A DNA stretch of 49,102 nt, from positions 1-49,102 of the forward strand of contig CAZWRK010000013.1 in NCBI GenBank assembly GCA_964635875.1. The letters are read 5' to 3'. This document shows, piece by piece, positions 7,284 to 15,012 of this stretch (position 1 is the first letter of the stretch; each line of letters opens with the position of its first letter). Made by a program: the position numbers and the translations under genes. The notes under the pieces are model-generated. The model did no database searches. It saw only the letters and a list, made by a program, of their open reading frames with translations, and was not told the origin of the DNA. Source of the DNA: CAZWRK01 sp964635875 (lineage in GTDB: Bacteria > Pseudomonadota > Gammaproteobacteria > Burkholderiales > Aquaspirillaceae).

Positions 7284-8951
7284 TCAGGCAAAGCGACGGG
7301 TTTGCACCACACGGAAGCGATTGGCGACAAAAGCACTGTCTGACAAGGCGGCGTTGGCGGCCGGATTGCCGCCGGTGCCGTGGTAATCACTAAAGGCCGC
7401 CGATTGATTGACCATCACCGCGCCGGTGAAGTTCAACGACAGCGACACGCAGGCGTTTTCGGCGACTTCTTGCGCCCGTGCTTGTACGTCGGCGTCGGTG
7501 CTGTACACCGAGAACGACAACGCGCCGTGTTCGATCACGGTGTCTTCGACGATGTGCAGGCTTTCGGCGCTGTTGGCGGTTTTAATCACGAAGGTGATCG
7601 GGCCGAAGTGTTCTTCTTGGTAAATTGCGCGGTCGGCGGCGTCGAGCTGGCGAATCAACGGCGTGCGAATCACTGCTTCAGGATAGAGCGGGTGTTCGAT
7701 CGCACGGCTATCGAGCACCGGTGCGCCCAAGTCTTGCGCGGCGGCAAGGCGGTCGAGCACACCTTTGTTTTGAATCGCGCCCAAGAACTCCACGGCTTTG
7801 GCCGGATCAGCAGTCAGGCCGTTGATTGCGCGGGTCAGACCGGCAACAACCTCATCAAACGACAGACGGCCTTCGGGGGTGTCGATGCCGTCGGCAGGAA
7901 TAAAGATGTTTTGCGGGGCGGTACACATTTGGCCGCCATACAGCGCCAGCGACAGCGCGATATTCCGCGTCAGGCCTTTAAAGTCGTGGGTCGAATCAAT
8001 CACGATGGTGTTGACGCCCGCTTTTTCGGTGTAGACCTGTGCGTGACGGCAATTTGCTTCGAGCCATTCGCCGTTTTGACGGCTGCCGGTGAAGTCGATG
8101 ACTTTGACCGCAGTGTTTTCGGCCAGTTTGGTCGCCAGCGGTTCGCCGCTTTGGTTGGCGGCCAGCAAGACCACGTTCGGATCAAATCCGGCTTCGGCCA
8201 GCACTTCACGGGCAATTTTGACCGTGATCGCCATCGGCAGAATCGCACCGGCGTGGGGTTTGACGATCACGGTGTTGCCGGTCGCCAAGCTCGCGAACAT
8301 GCCGGGGTAGCCATTCCATGTCGGGAAGGTGCAGCAGCCAATCACCAAACCGATGCCACGCGGCACCACTTTCCATGTTTTTTCGACCACGATCGGGTCA
8401 TATTTGCCTTGCGGTTTCACCCATTGCGCCGCGGCTGGAATCGCCGACATTTCGCGCCATGCGTAGGCAATCGCTTCGAGTGCGCGATCTTGCGCATGCG
8501 GGCCACCGGCTTGGAACGCCATCATGAAGGCTTGGCCGGTGGTGTGCATCACCGCGTGCGCAATTTCAAAACTGCGCGCATTGAGGCGCTTCAGAATTTC
8601 CATCGACACGCCGACCCATGCTTCGGGACCGGCTTGCTTCCAGCTTTTCAGGGCGGTGCTGGAGGCGGTAATCAGGGTTTCGACTTCAAAACGCGGATAA
8701 CGAATGTTCAGCGCGCCGGTGTAGGGCGAGCGCTCGCTGCCGACACGACCTTGGCTTTCGGGCTGATCGACAAAATCAAAATCTTGACCCAAGCAGGCTT
8801 CGAACGCGGCTTTGCCTGCGTCGGCAGCCTGTTCGCCATAGGCTTTGGGGCTGGGGTTTTCGGGATAGGGCGACCAGTAGCCACGCTCGGCGATGGCCTG
8901 AACAGCCTGTTGAAGAGTGGCCTCATGTTGCTCAAACAGCGGGTGTTTCAT
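7284..8951 (-). CDS. paaN: PaaN, phenylacetate-pathway aldehyde dehydrogenase
   Basis: The 555-residue protein belongs to the aldehyde dehydrogenase superfamily and matches the PaaN type of phenylacetate clusters. Catalytic residues are visible: Glu309 in YTEKAG and Cys343 in GGQMCTAPQN; the NAD site includes TFPTWNGYPGMFASLATGNTVIVKPH and DFTGSRQNG. It should oxidise 3-oxo-5,6-dehydrosuberyl-CoA semialdehyde. E. coli PaaZ has an additional C-terminal MaoC-type hydratase that opens the oxepin ring; this protein ends after the dehydrogenase domain, so ring hydrolysis must come from elsewhere. It is the first gene of the leftward run, divergent from paaG. A long open frame on the opposite strand is only a codon-bias shadow. 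Confidence 0.9.
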   Translation of the reverse strand: MKHPLFEQHEATLQQAVQAIAERGYWSPYPENPSPKAYGEQAADAGKAAFEACLGQDFDFVDQPESQGRVGSERSPYTGALNIRYPRFEVETLITASSTALKSWKQAGPEAWVGVSMEILKRLNARSFEIAHAVMHTTGQAFMMAFQAGGPHAQDRALEAIAYAWREMSAIPAAAQWVKPQGKYDPIVVEKTWKVVPRGIGLVIGCCTFPTWNGYPGMFASLATGNTVIVKPHAGAILPMAITVKIAREVLAEAGFDPNVVLLAANQSGEPLATKLAENTAVKVIDFTGSRQNGEWLEANCRHAQVYTEKAGVNTIVIDSTHDFKGLTRNIALSLALYGGQMCTAPQNIFIPADGIDTPEGRLSFDEVVAGLTRAINGLTADPAKAVEFLGAIQNKGVLDRLAAAQDLGAPVLDSRAIEHPLYPEAVIRTPLIRQLDAADRAIYQEEHFGPITFVIKTANSAESLHIVEDTVIEHGALSFSVYSTDADVQARAQEVAENACVSLSLNFTGAVMVNQSAAFSDYHGTGGNPAANAALSDSAFVANRFRVVQTRRFA

Positions 8952-9057
8952 CGCTTGTTTCCTTTCGCGATAACAATAATGTTTTGGGTCTCAATACCGG
9001 TTTGACGCGCGGTTCGAGCCTCAGGGTCACGGTCAATGACAAGTCCACAAATTTTCA

Positions 9058-9071
9058 TTGATGTAGATCAG
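9058..9071. promoter_or_regulatory. FNR/ANR-like box
   Basis: TTGAT-GTAG-ATCAG matches the FNR consensus TTGAT-N4-ATCAA at 9 of 10 positions. It lies between the -35 and -10 positions of the candidate paaG promoter, where FNR-type binding would block RNA polymerase. That would fit shutting off an oxygen-dependent pathway without oxygen, but the effect is inferred. Confidence 0.5.
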
Positions 9072-9073
9072 TC

Positions 9074-9098
9074 TATAATTGATTTTCCGATCGGTCAA
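9074..9098 (-). promoter_or_regulatory. candidate PaaR operator, copy 1
   Basis: Read on the minus strand, this 25-nt stretch starts TTGACCGATCGGAAAAT. It matches 19 of 25 positions of the + strand element at 13404-13428 upstream of paaA. It contains the palindrome CCGATCGG (9087-9094) and overlaps the candidate paaG -10. The TetR-type regulator PaaR encoded in the cluster is the obvious candidate ligand. Confidence 0.55.
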
Positions 9099-9226
9099 TG
9101 ATAGATTGGGTTGAAGTTGAGCGGCAAAAAGACTCCGCTAAAACACAAAAAATATTGGGAAAACAGTAGATTGCGCACGGGCACGTGGACAACTGGCCCT
9201 GTTGTGCCGAACACAAAGGAGACGCC

Positions 9227-10024
9227 ATGTCCAAAGCCTATCAGCATATTCGCCTCGATGAAGCAGGCGGAATCGCTACATTGACCCTCAACCGCCCCGA
9301 CTGCCTCAACAGCTTTAACACCGAAATGCATGAAGAAGTCGCCGATGCGCTGGCGTATGTCCGTGCGGCCGATTCGGTGCGGGTGTTGGTGTTGACGGGT
9401 GCCGGTCGCGGCTTCTGTGCCGGACAAGATTTATCCGATCGCGCGGTGGCACCGTCTGAGACCCCGCGCGACCTCGGCGAATCCATCGACAAATTCTACG
9501 GCCCGTTGGTGCGCGCCTTGCGGACGTTGCCAAAACCGGTGATTTGCGCGGTCAATGGCGTGGCTGCCGGTGCTGGTGCCAATATCGCCTTGGCCTGCGA
9601 TGTGGTGATTGCGACTCGCTCGGCGAGTTTTATTCAAGCCTTTAGCAAAATTGGCCTGATTCCCGACTCTGCGGGCACTTATTTCTTGCCGCAATTAGTC
9701 GGCACCGCCCGCGCAATGGGCTTGGCGCTGTTGGCCGATAAGCTGCCTGCGCAACAAGCCGCCGATTGGGGCTTGATCTGGAAATGCGTCGACGATGCCG
9801 AATTTGCCAGCACCGTCCAAGGTATCGCCCAGCAACTCGCCGTCGGCCCGACCTTGGGTTATGCCCGTCTCAAACAAGCCATTTACGCCTCGGGCCTGAA
9901 CACGCTGGATCAACAACTCGACCTTGAGCGCGACTTCCAGCGTGAGCTCGGATTCAGCGAAGACTATCGCGAAGGCGTTGCCGCCTTTATGGGCAAACGC
10001 GCACCGCAATTTGTAGGGAAATAA
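9227..10024 (+). CDS. paaG: PaaG, 1,2-epoxyphenylacetyl-CoA isomerase (crotonase fold)
   Basis: The 265-residue crotonase-fold enzyme isomerises ring-1,2-epoxyphenylacetyl-CoA to the seven-membered oxepin-CoA. The oxyanion-hole segments are RGFCAGQDLSDR and NGVAAGAGANIALACDVVIA, and GLIPDSAGTYFLP carries the Asp of the PaaG-type isomerases where hydratases have a Glu. ATG 9227 has AAAGGAGA upstream; the frame is open slightly earlier but has no comparable ribosome site. It starts the rightward paa operon, and paaH follows after one base. Confidence 0.93.
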   Translation: MSKAYQHIRLDEAGGIATLTLNRPDCLNSFNTEMHEEVADALAYVRAADSVRVLVLTGAGRGFCAGQDLSDRAVAPSETPRDLGESIDKFYGPLVRALRTLPKPVICAVNGVAAGAGANIALACDVVIATRSASFIQAFSKIGLIPDSAGTYFLPQLVGTARAMGLALLADKLPAQQAADWGLIWKCVDDAEFASTVQGIAQQLAVGPTLGYARLKQAIYASGLNTLDQQLDLERDFQRELGFSEDYREGVAAFMGKRAPQFVGK

Positions 10025-10025
10025 G

Positions 10026-11552
10026 ATGGCTGCTTTGTTGATGTCGGATCGCGTCGCTGTAATTGGTGCGGGCGCGATGGGGCGCGGGATTGCCGCCGTG
10101 GCCGCCCAAGCGGGTCATGAGGTCTATCTATTTGATATGAACGCCGATGCCGCCCATGCTGCACCCGCCTTAATCGGCGGCGAGTGGCAAGGCTTGGTCA
10201 AGCGCGGCAAATGGACGCAAGACGCTTTGGATGCGGCGGTCGCGCGCATTCATCCGGTGACGCAATTGACCGAATTGGCCGACGCGGCGCTGGTGGTAGA
10301 AGCCATTGTTGAGCAAGCCGAGCCGAAGCAAGCGCTGTTTCGGGAACTGGAAACCCTGCTGTCTGAGCGGGCGATTTTGGCCTCGAATACCTCTTCGATT
10401 TCGATTACTTTGCTGGCGCGTGGATTATCCCGCCCTGAACGCTTTGCCGGTTTGCACTTCTTTAATCCTGCGACGCGCATGAAATTGGTCGAAGTCATTC
10501 ACGGTTTGGCGACCGATCCGGCGGTGATCGACACCTTGGTCGAAACCGTACAGGCATGGGATAAATTACCGGTGCGGGCGCAATCGACCCCCGGTTTTAT
10601 CGTCAATCGCGTGGCGCGTCCGTATTACGCCGAAGGATTGCGCATCTTAAATGAACGCGCTGCCGCGCCCGAAACCATTGATGCCGTGCTGCGTGAAGCG
10701 GTGGGGTTCCCGATGGGGCCGTTTGAGCTGATGGATTTGATAGGTCACGATGTGAACTATGCCGTGACCAGCTCGGTCTTTGCAGCGATGTATCAGGATG
10801 ATCGTTTTCAGCCGTCTTTGATTCAGTTGGAGCGGGTCGCGGCGGGCTGGCTCGGGCGTAAAACCGGTCGCGGTTTTTACGATTACCGCGAAGGCAGTCA
10901 ACGCCCCGCGCCGCACACTGAACCCGCCTATGCGCGACCGGTGCGGGTTAAAGTGGTTGGGGAATTGGGTGCGCTTGAAGCCTTGGTCACGCGTTTGGCC
11001 GCGGCTGAAGTCATCATCGACCGTGAACCGTCTGCGACGGCGGCCTATTTTGAATTAGCGGGCGGGCTGCGGTTGGCGCTGTCGGATGGTCGCACGGCGA
11101 CCGCGCGCGCCGCTGAAACGGGCCATGCTGATTGGGCGTTGTTGGATGTGGCGTTGGATTACGCGACCGCGCCGCGTGTGGCGATTACGGTCGCCGATCA
11201 GGCCGCCGAGGGCAGCGCTGATTTAGTGGCGGGTTTATTGCAGGCGGCGGGGATCGCGGTCTCTCGGGTCGATGACATTGCTGGTCTGGTGGTGTTGCGC
11301 ACCTTGAGTATGTTGGCGAATGAAGCCGCCGACACCGTTTTGCAAGGCATTGCGAACGCCCATGATGTCGATATGGCGATGCGCTACGGCACCAATTATC
11401 CGATCGGGCCGTTGGCATGGGCGGATCGGTTTGGGGTTGAGCGGGTATGCGCAGCGCTCGACGCTTTGTATCGTCACTATGGCGAAAGTCGGTATCGCGT
11501 TTCACCGCTGATCCGTCGTTTGTCCACGACCGGAGGAACTTTCCATGACTGA
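10026..11552 (+). CDS. paaH: PaaH, 3-hydroxyacyl-CoA dehydrogenase
   Basis: The 508-residue protein has an N-terminal NAD-binding Rossmann domain (VAVIGAGAMGRGIAAVAAQAGHEVYLFDMN), the 3HCDH motif LHFFNPATRMKLVEVIHG with NTSSISIT before it, and two C-terminal 3HCDH domains, the second from about residue 415 (GLVVLRTLSMLANEAADTVLQGIA). It oxidises 3-hydroxyadipyl-CoA to 3-oxoadipyl-CoA. The start ATG 10026 has AGGGA overlapping the end of paaG; a second ATG at 10041 is possible. The stop overlaps paaI by 8 nt. Length matches PaaH proteins with a duplicated C-terminus. Confidence 0.93.
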   Translation: MAALLMSDRVAVIGAGAMGRGIAAVAAQAGHEVYLFDMNADAAHAAPALIGGEWQGLVKRGKWTQDALDAAVARIHPVTQLTELADAALVVEAIVEQAEPKQALFRELETLLSERAILASNTSSISITLLARGLSRPERFAGLHFFNPATRMKLVEVIHGLATDPAVIDTLVETVQAWDKLPVRAQSTPGFIVNRVARPYYAEGLRILNERAAAPETIDAVLREAVGFPMGPFELMDLIGHDVNYAVTSSVFAAMYQDDRFQPSLIQLERVAAGWLGRKTGRGFYDYREGSQRPAPHTEPAYARPVRVKVVGELGALEALVTRLAAAEVIIDREPSATAAYFELAGGLRLALSDGRTATARAAETGHADWALLDVALDYATAPRVAITVADQAAEGSADLVAGLLQAAGIAVSRVDDIAGLVVLRTLSMLANEAADTVLQGIANAHDVDMAMRYGTNYPIGPLAWADRFGVERVCAALDALYRHYGESRYRVSPLIRRLSTTGGTFHD

Positions 11553-11979
11553 CACCGATTTGCAGGCGGTGGCCGAAGCCGCCATCGCCAAAATGCTCGA
11601 AAACGACCGTACCAAATCTTTTTTGGGGATTGAGCTGGTCGAAATCGCGCCCGGTCACGCCAAGCTGAGCATGACGATTACCGAGTCGATGCTGAATGGT
11701 TTCGATATCTGCCACGGCGGCATGATTTTTTCGCTAGCGGACACCGCTTTTGCGGCGGGGTGTAATTCGTGGGGGCCGGTGGCCGTTGCGGCCGGCACGT
11801 CGATCGACTTTTTAAAGTCAGGGCAGTTGGGCGATCGCTTGTTGGCGGTGTGTGATTGTGTGTCGCAGTCGGGGCGAACCGGCTTGTACGACATCAAAGT
11901 TTTTAACCAGCACGAAGAGTGTATCGCGGTGATGCGCGGTCGCTCGTATCGGGTCGGCAGTGGGCATTCGCAAGCGTAG
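11545..11979 (+). CDS. paaI: PaaI, hot-dog acyl-CoA thioesterase
   Basis: The 144-residue hot-dog thioesterase has the PaaI pattern LNGFDICHGGMIFSLADTAFAAGCNSWG, including the HGG segment and the Asp of the active site, followed by AAGTSIDFLKSGQLGD. It hydrolyses ring-hydroxylated phenylacetyl-CoA by-products and so releases trapped CoA. It starts inside the end of paaH, with GGAGGAA upstream, so the two are translationally coupled. Confidence 0.92.
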   Translation: MTDTDLQAVAEAAIAKMLENDRTKSFLGIELVEIAPGHAKLSMTITESMLNGFDICHGGMIFSLADTAFAAGCNSWGPVAVAAGTSIDFLKSGQLGDRLLAVCDCVSQSGRTGLYDIKVFNQHEECIAVMRGRSYRVGSGHSQA

Positions 11980-12034
11980 TTCACGGTGGGGTTCGCCCTG
12001 CCGGTCAATCTAATAATAAAGAAGGAGGATGAAG

Positions 12035-13351
12035 ATGGTGAGCAAAGTTGCCCAGCCGCACGAGCTGGACCCGATGGAAGTGGCGAGTCGTGACGAATTG
12101 AGTGCGCTGCAGTTGGAGCGCCTCAAATGGTCGCTGCGTCACACCTACGACAACGTGGCGCACTTTCGGGAAAAGTGTCAGGCCAAGGGCGTCCACCCCG
12201 AAGATCTCAAGTCTTTGGAGGATCTGAAGCTGTTCCCGTTCACCACCAAATCGGATCTGCGGGATAACTACCCGTTTGGTCTGTTTGCGGTGCCGCGCGA
12301 ACAAGTGGTGCGGATTCACGCCAGTAGCGGCACCACCGGTCGCCCGACTGTGGTCGGCTATACCAAGAACGATATTGATACGTGGGCCAATGTGGTGGCG
12401 CGTTCGATTCGGGCGGCGGGCGGTCGGCAGGGCGATATGGTGCATATTGCCTATGGTTACGGCTTGTTTACCGGCGGCTTGGGTGCGCATTACGGCGCGG
12501 AGCGGTTGGGGTGTACGGTGATCCCGATGTCGGGCGGTCAAACCGAAAAGCAAGTGCAGCTGATTCGGGATTTTCAGCCGAGCATCATCATGGTGACGCC
12601 GTCTTATATGTTGAACATTCTCGACGAGATGGAACGTCAAGGGATGAATCCGGCGGAATCGTCCTTGCAAGTCGGGATCTTCGGTGCGGAACCGTGGACA
12701 GGGCAGATGCGTCACGAAATCGAACGCCGCGCGGGGATTGATGCGGTCGATATTTACGGTCTATCGGAAGTGATGGGGCCGGGGGTGGCAAATGAATGTA
12801 TCGAAAGCAAAGACGGCCCTGTGATTTGGGAAGATTTCTTCTATCCCGAGATTATCGACCCGCTGACCGGCGAAGTGCTGCCCGATGGCTCGGAAGGCGA
12901 ATTGGTGATCACCTCGTTGACCAAAGAAGCGATGCCGGTGATTCGCTATCGCACCCGTGATTTGACCTGCCTGTTACCGCCGACCAGTCGTGCCATGCGC
13001 CGGATCGGGAAAATTGTCGGGCGCTCTGACGATATGTTGATTATTCGCGGTGTGAATGTGTTCCCGACCCAGATCGAAGAACTGATTCTGAAGCTGCCGA
13101 GTTTGTCGCCGCATTTCTATCTTGAAGTCAGCAAAGACGGGCATTTGGATAGCTTGGCGGTGTTCGTTGAACGGATGCCTTCTGGCCCCGCCAGCGACGA
13201 CGGCAAGGCGCTCTTGGCGCGGGAATTACAGCACATGATTAAGAGCAATGTCGGCGTGAGCACGCGCATTCAGATCATGGAACCGCAAACAATTATGCGC
13301 TCGACCGGCAAGGTGCAACGGGTGGTCGATAAGCGTCCGCGCGTGGTCTAA
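12035..13351 (+). CDS. paaK: PaaK, phenylacetate-CoA ligase
   Basis: The 438-residue adenylate-forming enzyme converts phenylacetate, ATP and CoA to phenylacetyl-CoA, the first step of the pathway. Seen motifs are the nucleotide loop HASSGTTGRPTVVGYT, the A5 motif IYGLSEVMGPG, YRTRDLT, and the C-terminal hinge GRSDDMLIIRGVNVFPTQIE. Two ATGs lie at 12029 and 12035; AAGGAGG at 12022-12028 leaves no spacing for the first but 6 nt for the second, which I therefore chose. It is the last gene before the internal control site at 13404-13458. Confidence 0.94.
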   Translation: MVSKVAQPHELDPMEVASRDELSALQLERLKWSLRHTYDNVAHFREKCQAKGVHPEDLKSLEDLKLFPFTTKSDLRDNYPFGLFAVPREQVVRIHASSGTTGRPTVVGYTKNDIDTWANVVARSIRAAGGRQGDMVHIAYGYGLFTGGLGAHYGAERLGCTVIPMSGGQTEKQVQLIRDFQPSIIMVTPSYMLNILDEMERQGMNPAESSLQVGIFGAEPWTGQMRHEIERRAGIDAVDIYGLSEVMGPGVANECIESKDGPVIWEDFFYPEIIDPLTGEVLPDGSEGELVITSLTKEAMPVIRYRTRDLTCLLPPTSRAMRRIGKIVGRSDDMLIIRGVNVFPTQIEELILKLPSLSPHFYLEVSKDGHLDSLAVFVERMPSGPASDDGKALLARELQHMIKSNVGVSTRIQIMEPQTIMRSTGKVQRVVDKRPRVV

Positions 13352-13403
13352 AAGTACGGTTTTTGGTGTCCAAAATCAGGGCATTTTTTTTCTTGCCTTT
13401 TAA

Positions 13404-13428
13404 TTGAACGAACGGTAAATTAAATAAA
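13404..13428 (+). promoter_or_regulatory. candidate PaaR operator, copy 2
   Basis: This 25-nt element (TTGAACGAACGGTAAAT...) matches the minus-strand element at 9074-9098 at 19 of 25 positions. Both lie at the head of a paa transcription unit, and the match is the only shared sequence I see between the two control regions. Confidence 0.55.
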
Positions 13429-13458
13429 GGAACGGCCGATTAACGGCCGTTCCTTTAT
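13424..13458. repeat. perfect 15-bp inverted repeat before paaA
   Basis: Arms 13424-13438 and 13444-13458 (ATAAAGGAACGGCCG and its complement) are perfect and separated by the loop ATTAA. No T-run follows, so it is a poor intrinsic terminator. It overlaps the end of the copy 2 operator and repeats its AACGG core. It could be a TetR-type operator, an mRNA stabiliser between paaK and paaA, or a partial terminator. Confidence 0.7.
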
Positions 13459-13482
13459 AACCACAACACAGGAGCTGGTTAC

Positions 13483-14487
13483 ATGTATACCCAAGCACTG
13501 GATCTGCCCGGAGGAGCCCCGGTCGCCTCGTCAGCATCGGAGAACTCAAGCGATCAATCTGCAATGATCACGTTTGATGAGAAACTCAGCGCAGACGTCA
13601 AAATTGAAACACGAGACTGGATGCCGGATGCCTATCGCAAAACGCTGATCCGTCAAATTTCCCAACATGCGCATTCTGAAATCGTGGGCATGTTGCCAGA
13701 GGGCAATTGGGTCACCCGCGCCCCGAGCCTGAAACGCAAAGCGATTCTGCTCGCCAAAATTCAAGATGAAGGCGGTCATGGCTTGTACCTGTACGCCGCA
13801 GCCGAAACGCTGGGCGTGAGCCGTGATGACCTGTTCGACAATCTGCTGTCGGGCAAAGCGAAATATTCCAGCATCTTCAACTATCCGACCCTGTCTTGGG
13901 CCGATATTGGGGTGATTGGTTGGCTGGTCGATGGCGCGGCCATCATGAACCAAATCCCGCTGTGCCGTTGCTCTTACGGCCCGTATTCCCGCGCCATGGT
14001 GCGGATCTGTAAAGAAGAAAGCTTCCATCAACGTCAAGGCTACGACGCTTTGGTTGCGATGATGAAAGGCACCGACGAACAGCGCGCGATGGTTCAAGAC
14101 TCCATCAACCGCTGGTGGTGGCCGGTGTTGATGATGTTTGGCCCGCATGACAGCGATTCTGTGCACAGCGAAACCAGCATGAAATGGGGCATCAAACGGA
14201 TCTCGAATGATGATTTGCGTCAGAAGTTTGTCGATGCAACCGTCCCGCAAGCCGAAGTCCTCGGTATCAAGCTGCCCGATCCTGATCTGAAGTGGAACGA
14301 AGCGCGTAAGCACTACGACTTCGGCAAGCTGGACTGGAGCGAGTTCTGGGCGGTGGTGAATGGCAATGGCCCATGTAACCGTGACCGGATGGCCGCGCGG
14401 ATTAAAGCGCACGAAGACGGTGCATGGGTGCGCGAAGCCGCTCAAGCCCATGCTGACAAACAAGCCGCTCGCGCGGCTGCTGCGTGA
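13483..14487 (+). CDS. paaA: PaaA, phenylacetyl-CoA 1,2-epoxidase catalytic subunit
   Basis: The 334-residue ferritin-like di-iron subunit inserts one oxygen of O2 into the aromatic ring of phenylacetyl-CoA. Metal-ligand motifs are visible: Glu66 in HSEIVG, E96-x2-H99 in QDEGGHG, and the CKEESFHQRQ segment near 177-184. The core from DWMPDAYRKTLIRQISQHAHSEIVGMLPEGNW is highly typical. It is about 25 residues longer at the N-terminus than E. coli PaaA; ATG 13483 has CAGGAG upstream, while Met28 (MITFDEKLSADVKIE) is a weaker alternative. It heads paaABCDE. Confidence 0.95.
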   Translation: MYTQALDLPGGAPVASSASENSSDQSAMITFDEKLSADVKIETRDWMPDAYRKTLIRQISQHAHSEIVGMLPEGNWVTRAPSLKRKAILLAKIQDEGGHGLYLYAAAETLGVSRDDLFDNLLSGKAKYSSIFNYPTLSWADIGVIGWLVDGAAIMNQIPLCRCSYGPYSRAMVRICKEESFHQRQGYDALVAMMKGTDEQRAMVQDSINRWWWPVLMMFGPHDSDSVHSETSMKWGIKRISNDDLRQKFVDATVPQAEVLGIKLPDPDLKWNEARKHYDFGKLDWSEFWAVVNGNGPCNRDRMAARIKAHEDGAWVREAAQAHADKQAARAAAA

Positions 14488-14503
14488 TCACGAGGAGATT
14501 CCC

Positions 14504-15001
14504 ATGACCGAAAACCGTCATAAATGGCCGCTGTTCGAAGTCTTCGTGCGCAGCCGCAATGGTCTGGAACATAAGCATTCCAGCAGCTTGCACGCTTCAG
14601 ATGCGCGTCATGCGTTGATGTTGGCGCGCGATGTGTACACCCGTCGTCAAGAAGGCGTCAGCCTGTGGGTGATTCCGGCGACCGACGTCAGCGAAAGCGA
14701 TGTGCAACCTGCCGCAACACGTTTTGATGCGCCGGTGGCGTTTGAAGCGTTTGTGCGTCTCAAGCCCGGTTTGGATCACAAACATATGGGCAGTGTGATG
14801 GCCCATGACGCGGCAGAAGCGTTGGCTGCAGCGGCAAAAGCCTTTGGTGAGTATCCGTTGGGCGGCTTGTGGGTTGCGCCTGCAAGCGCGATCGTCGCCA
14901 CCGTCGAAGAAGAGAGCGCCGAGTTCTTTGATCCGATGGCGGACAAAACCTACCGCATGCCGACTTTTTACAGTCTGCCTGAAGCCGTCAACAACATGTA
15001 A
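14504..15001 (+). CDS. paaB: PaaB, epoxidase structural subunit, internally duplicated
   Basis: PaaB bridges PaaA-PaaC units in the epoxidase. The usual protein is about 95 residues; this one has 165. Residues 11-62 (FEVFVRSRNGLEHKH...VSLWVIPATDV) and 80-130 (FEAFVRLKPGLDHKH...GGLWVAPASAI) are two copies of the PaaB core, about half identical with one gap. The family's C-terminal signature (FFDP..DKTYR.PTFY) occurs once, after copy 2. So the gene looks like two PaaB cores in tandem, with copy 1 lacking the tail. ATG 14504 is preceded by GAGGAGA; the frame is open earlier within paaA, but that part is not PaaB-like. The family assignment is firm; the duplication is directly visible. Confidence 0.93.
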   Translation: MTENRHKWPLFEVFVRSRNGLEHKHSSSLHASDARHALMLARDVYTRRQEGVSLWVIPATDVSESDVQPAATRFDAPVAFEAFVRLKPGLDHKHMGSVMAHDAAEALAAAAKAFGEYPLGGLWVAPASAIVATVEEESAEFFDPMADKTYRMPTFYSLPEAVNNM

Positions 15002-15012
15002 GGAGCCTCGCT

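Larger units (their letters stand above)
8952..9226. promoter_or_regulatory. divergent paaN/paaG control region
   Basis: This 275-nt noncoding stretch drives paaN leftward and paaG rightward. It contains TATAAT at 9074-9079, a candidate -10 for paaG with a weak -35 near 9051-9057, an FNR-like dyad at 9058-9071, and the element 9074-9098 that recurs upstream of paaA. On the minus strand TTGACC (inside that element) could act as a -35 for paaN. The exact promoters are inferred. Confidence 0.6.

Noticed and set aside
7380..9005. 541-residue open frame opposite paaN
   Set aside because: It mirrors paaN codons on the other strand, has odd Arg/Gly/His composition and no ribosome site; paaN has clear catalytic motifs.
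13424..13458. Intrinsic terminator between paaK and paaA
   Set aside because: The stem is strong but followed by ATAACCACA, with no T-run; kept as a repeat.
13546..14463. 305-residue open frame opposite paaA
   Set aside because: Antisense shadow; paaA has the di-iron motifs.
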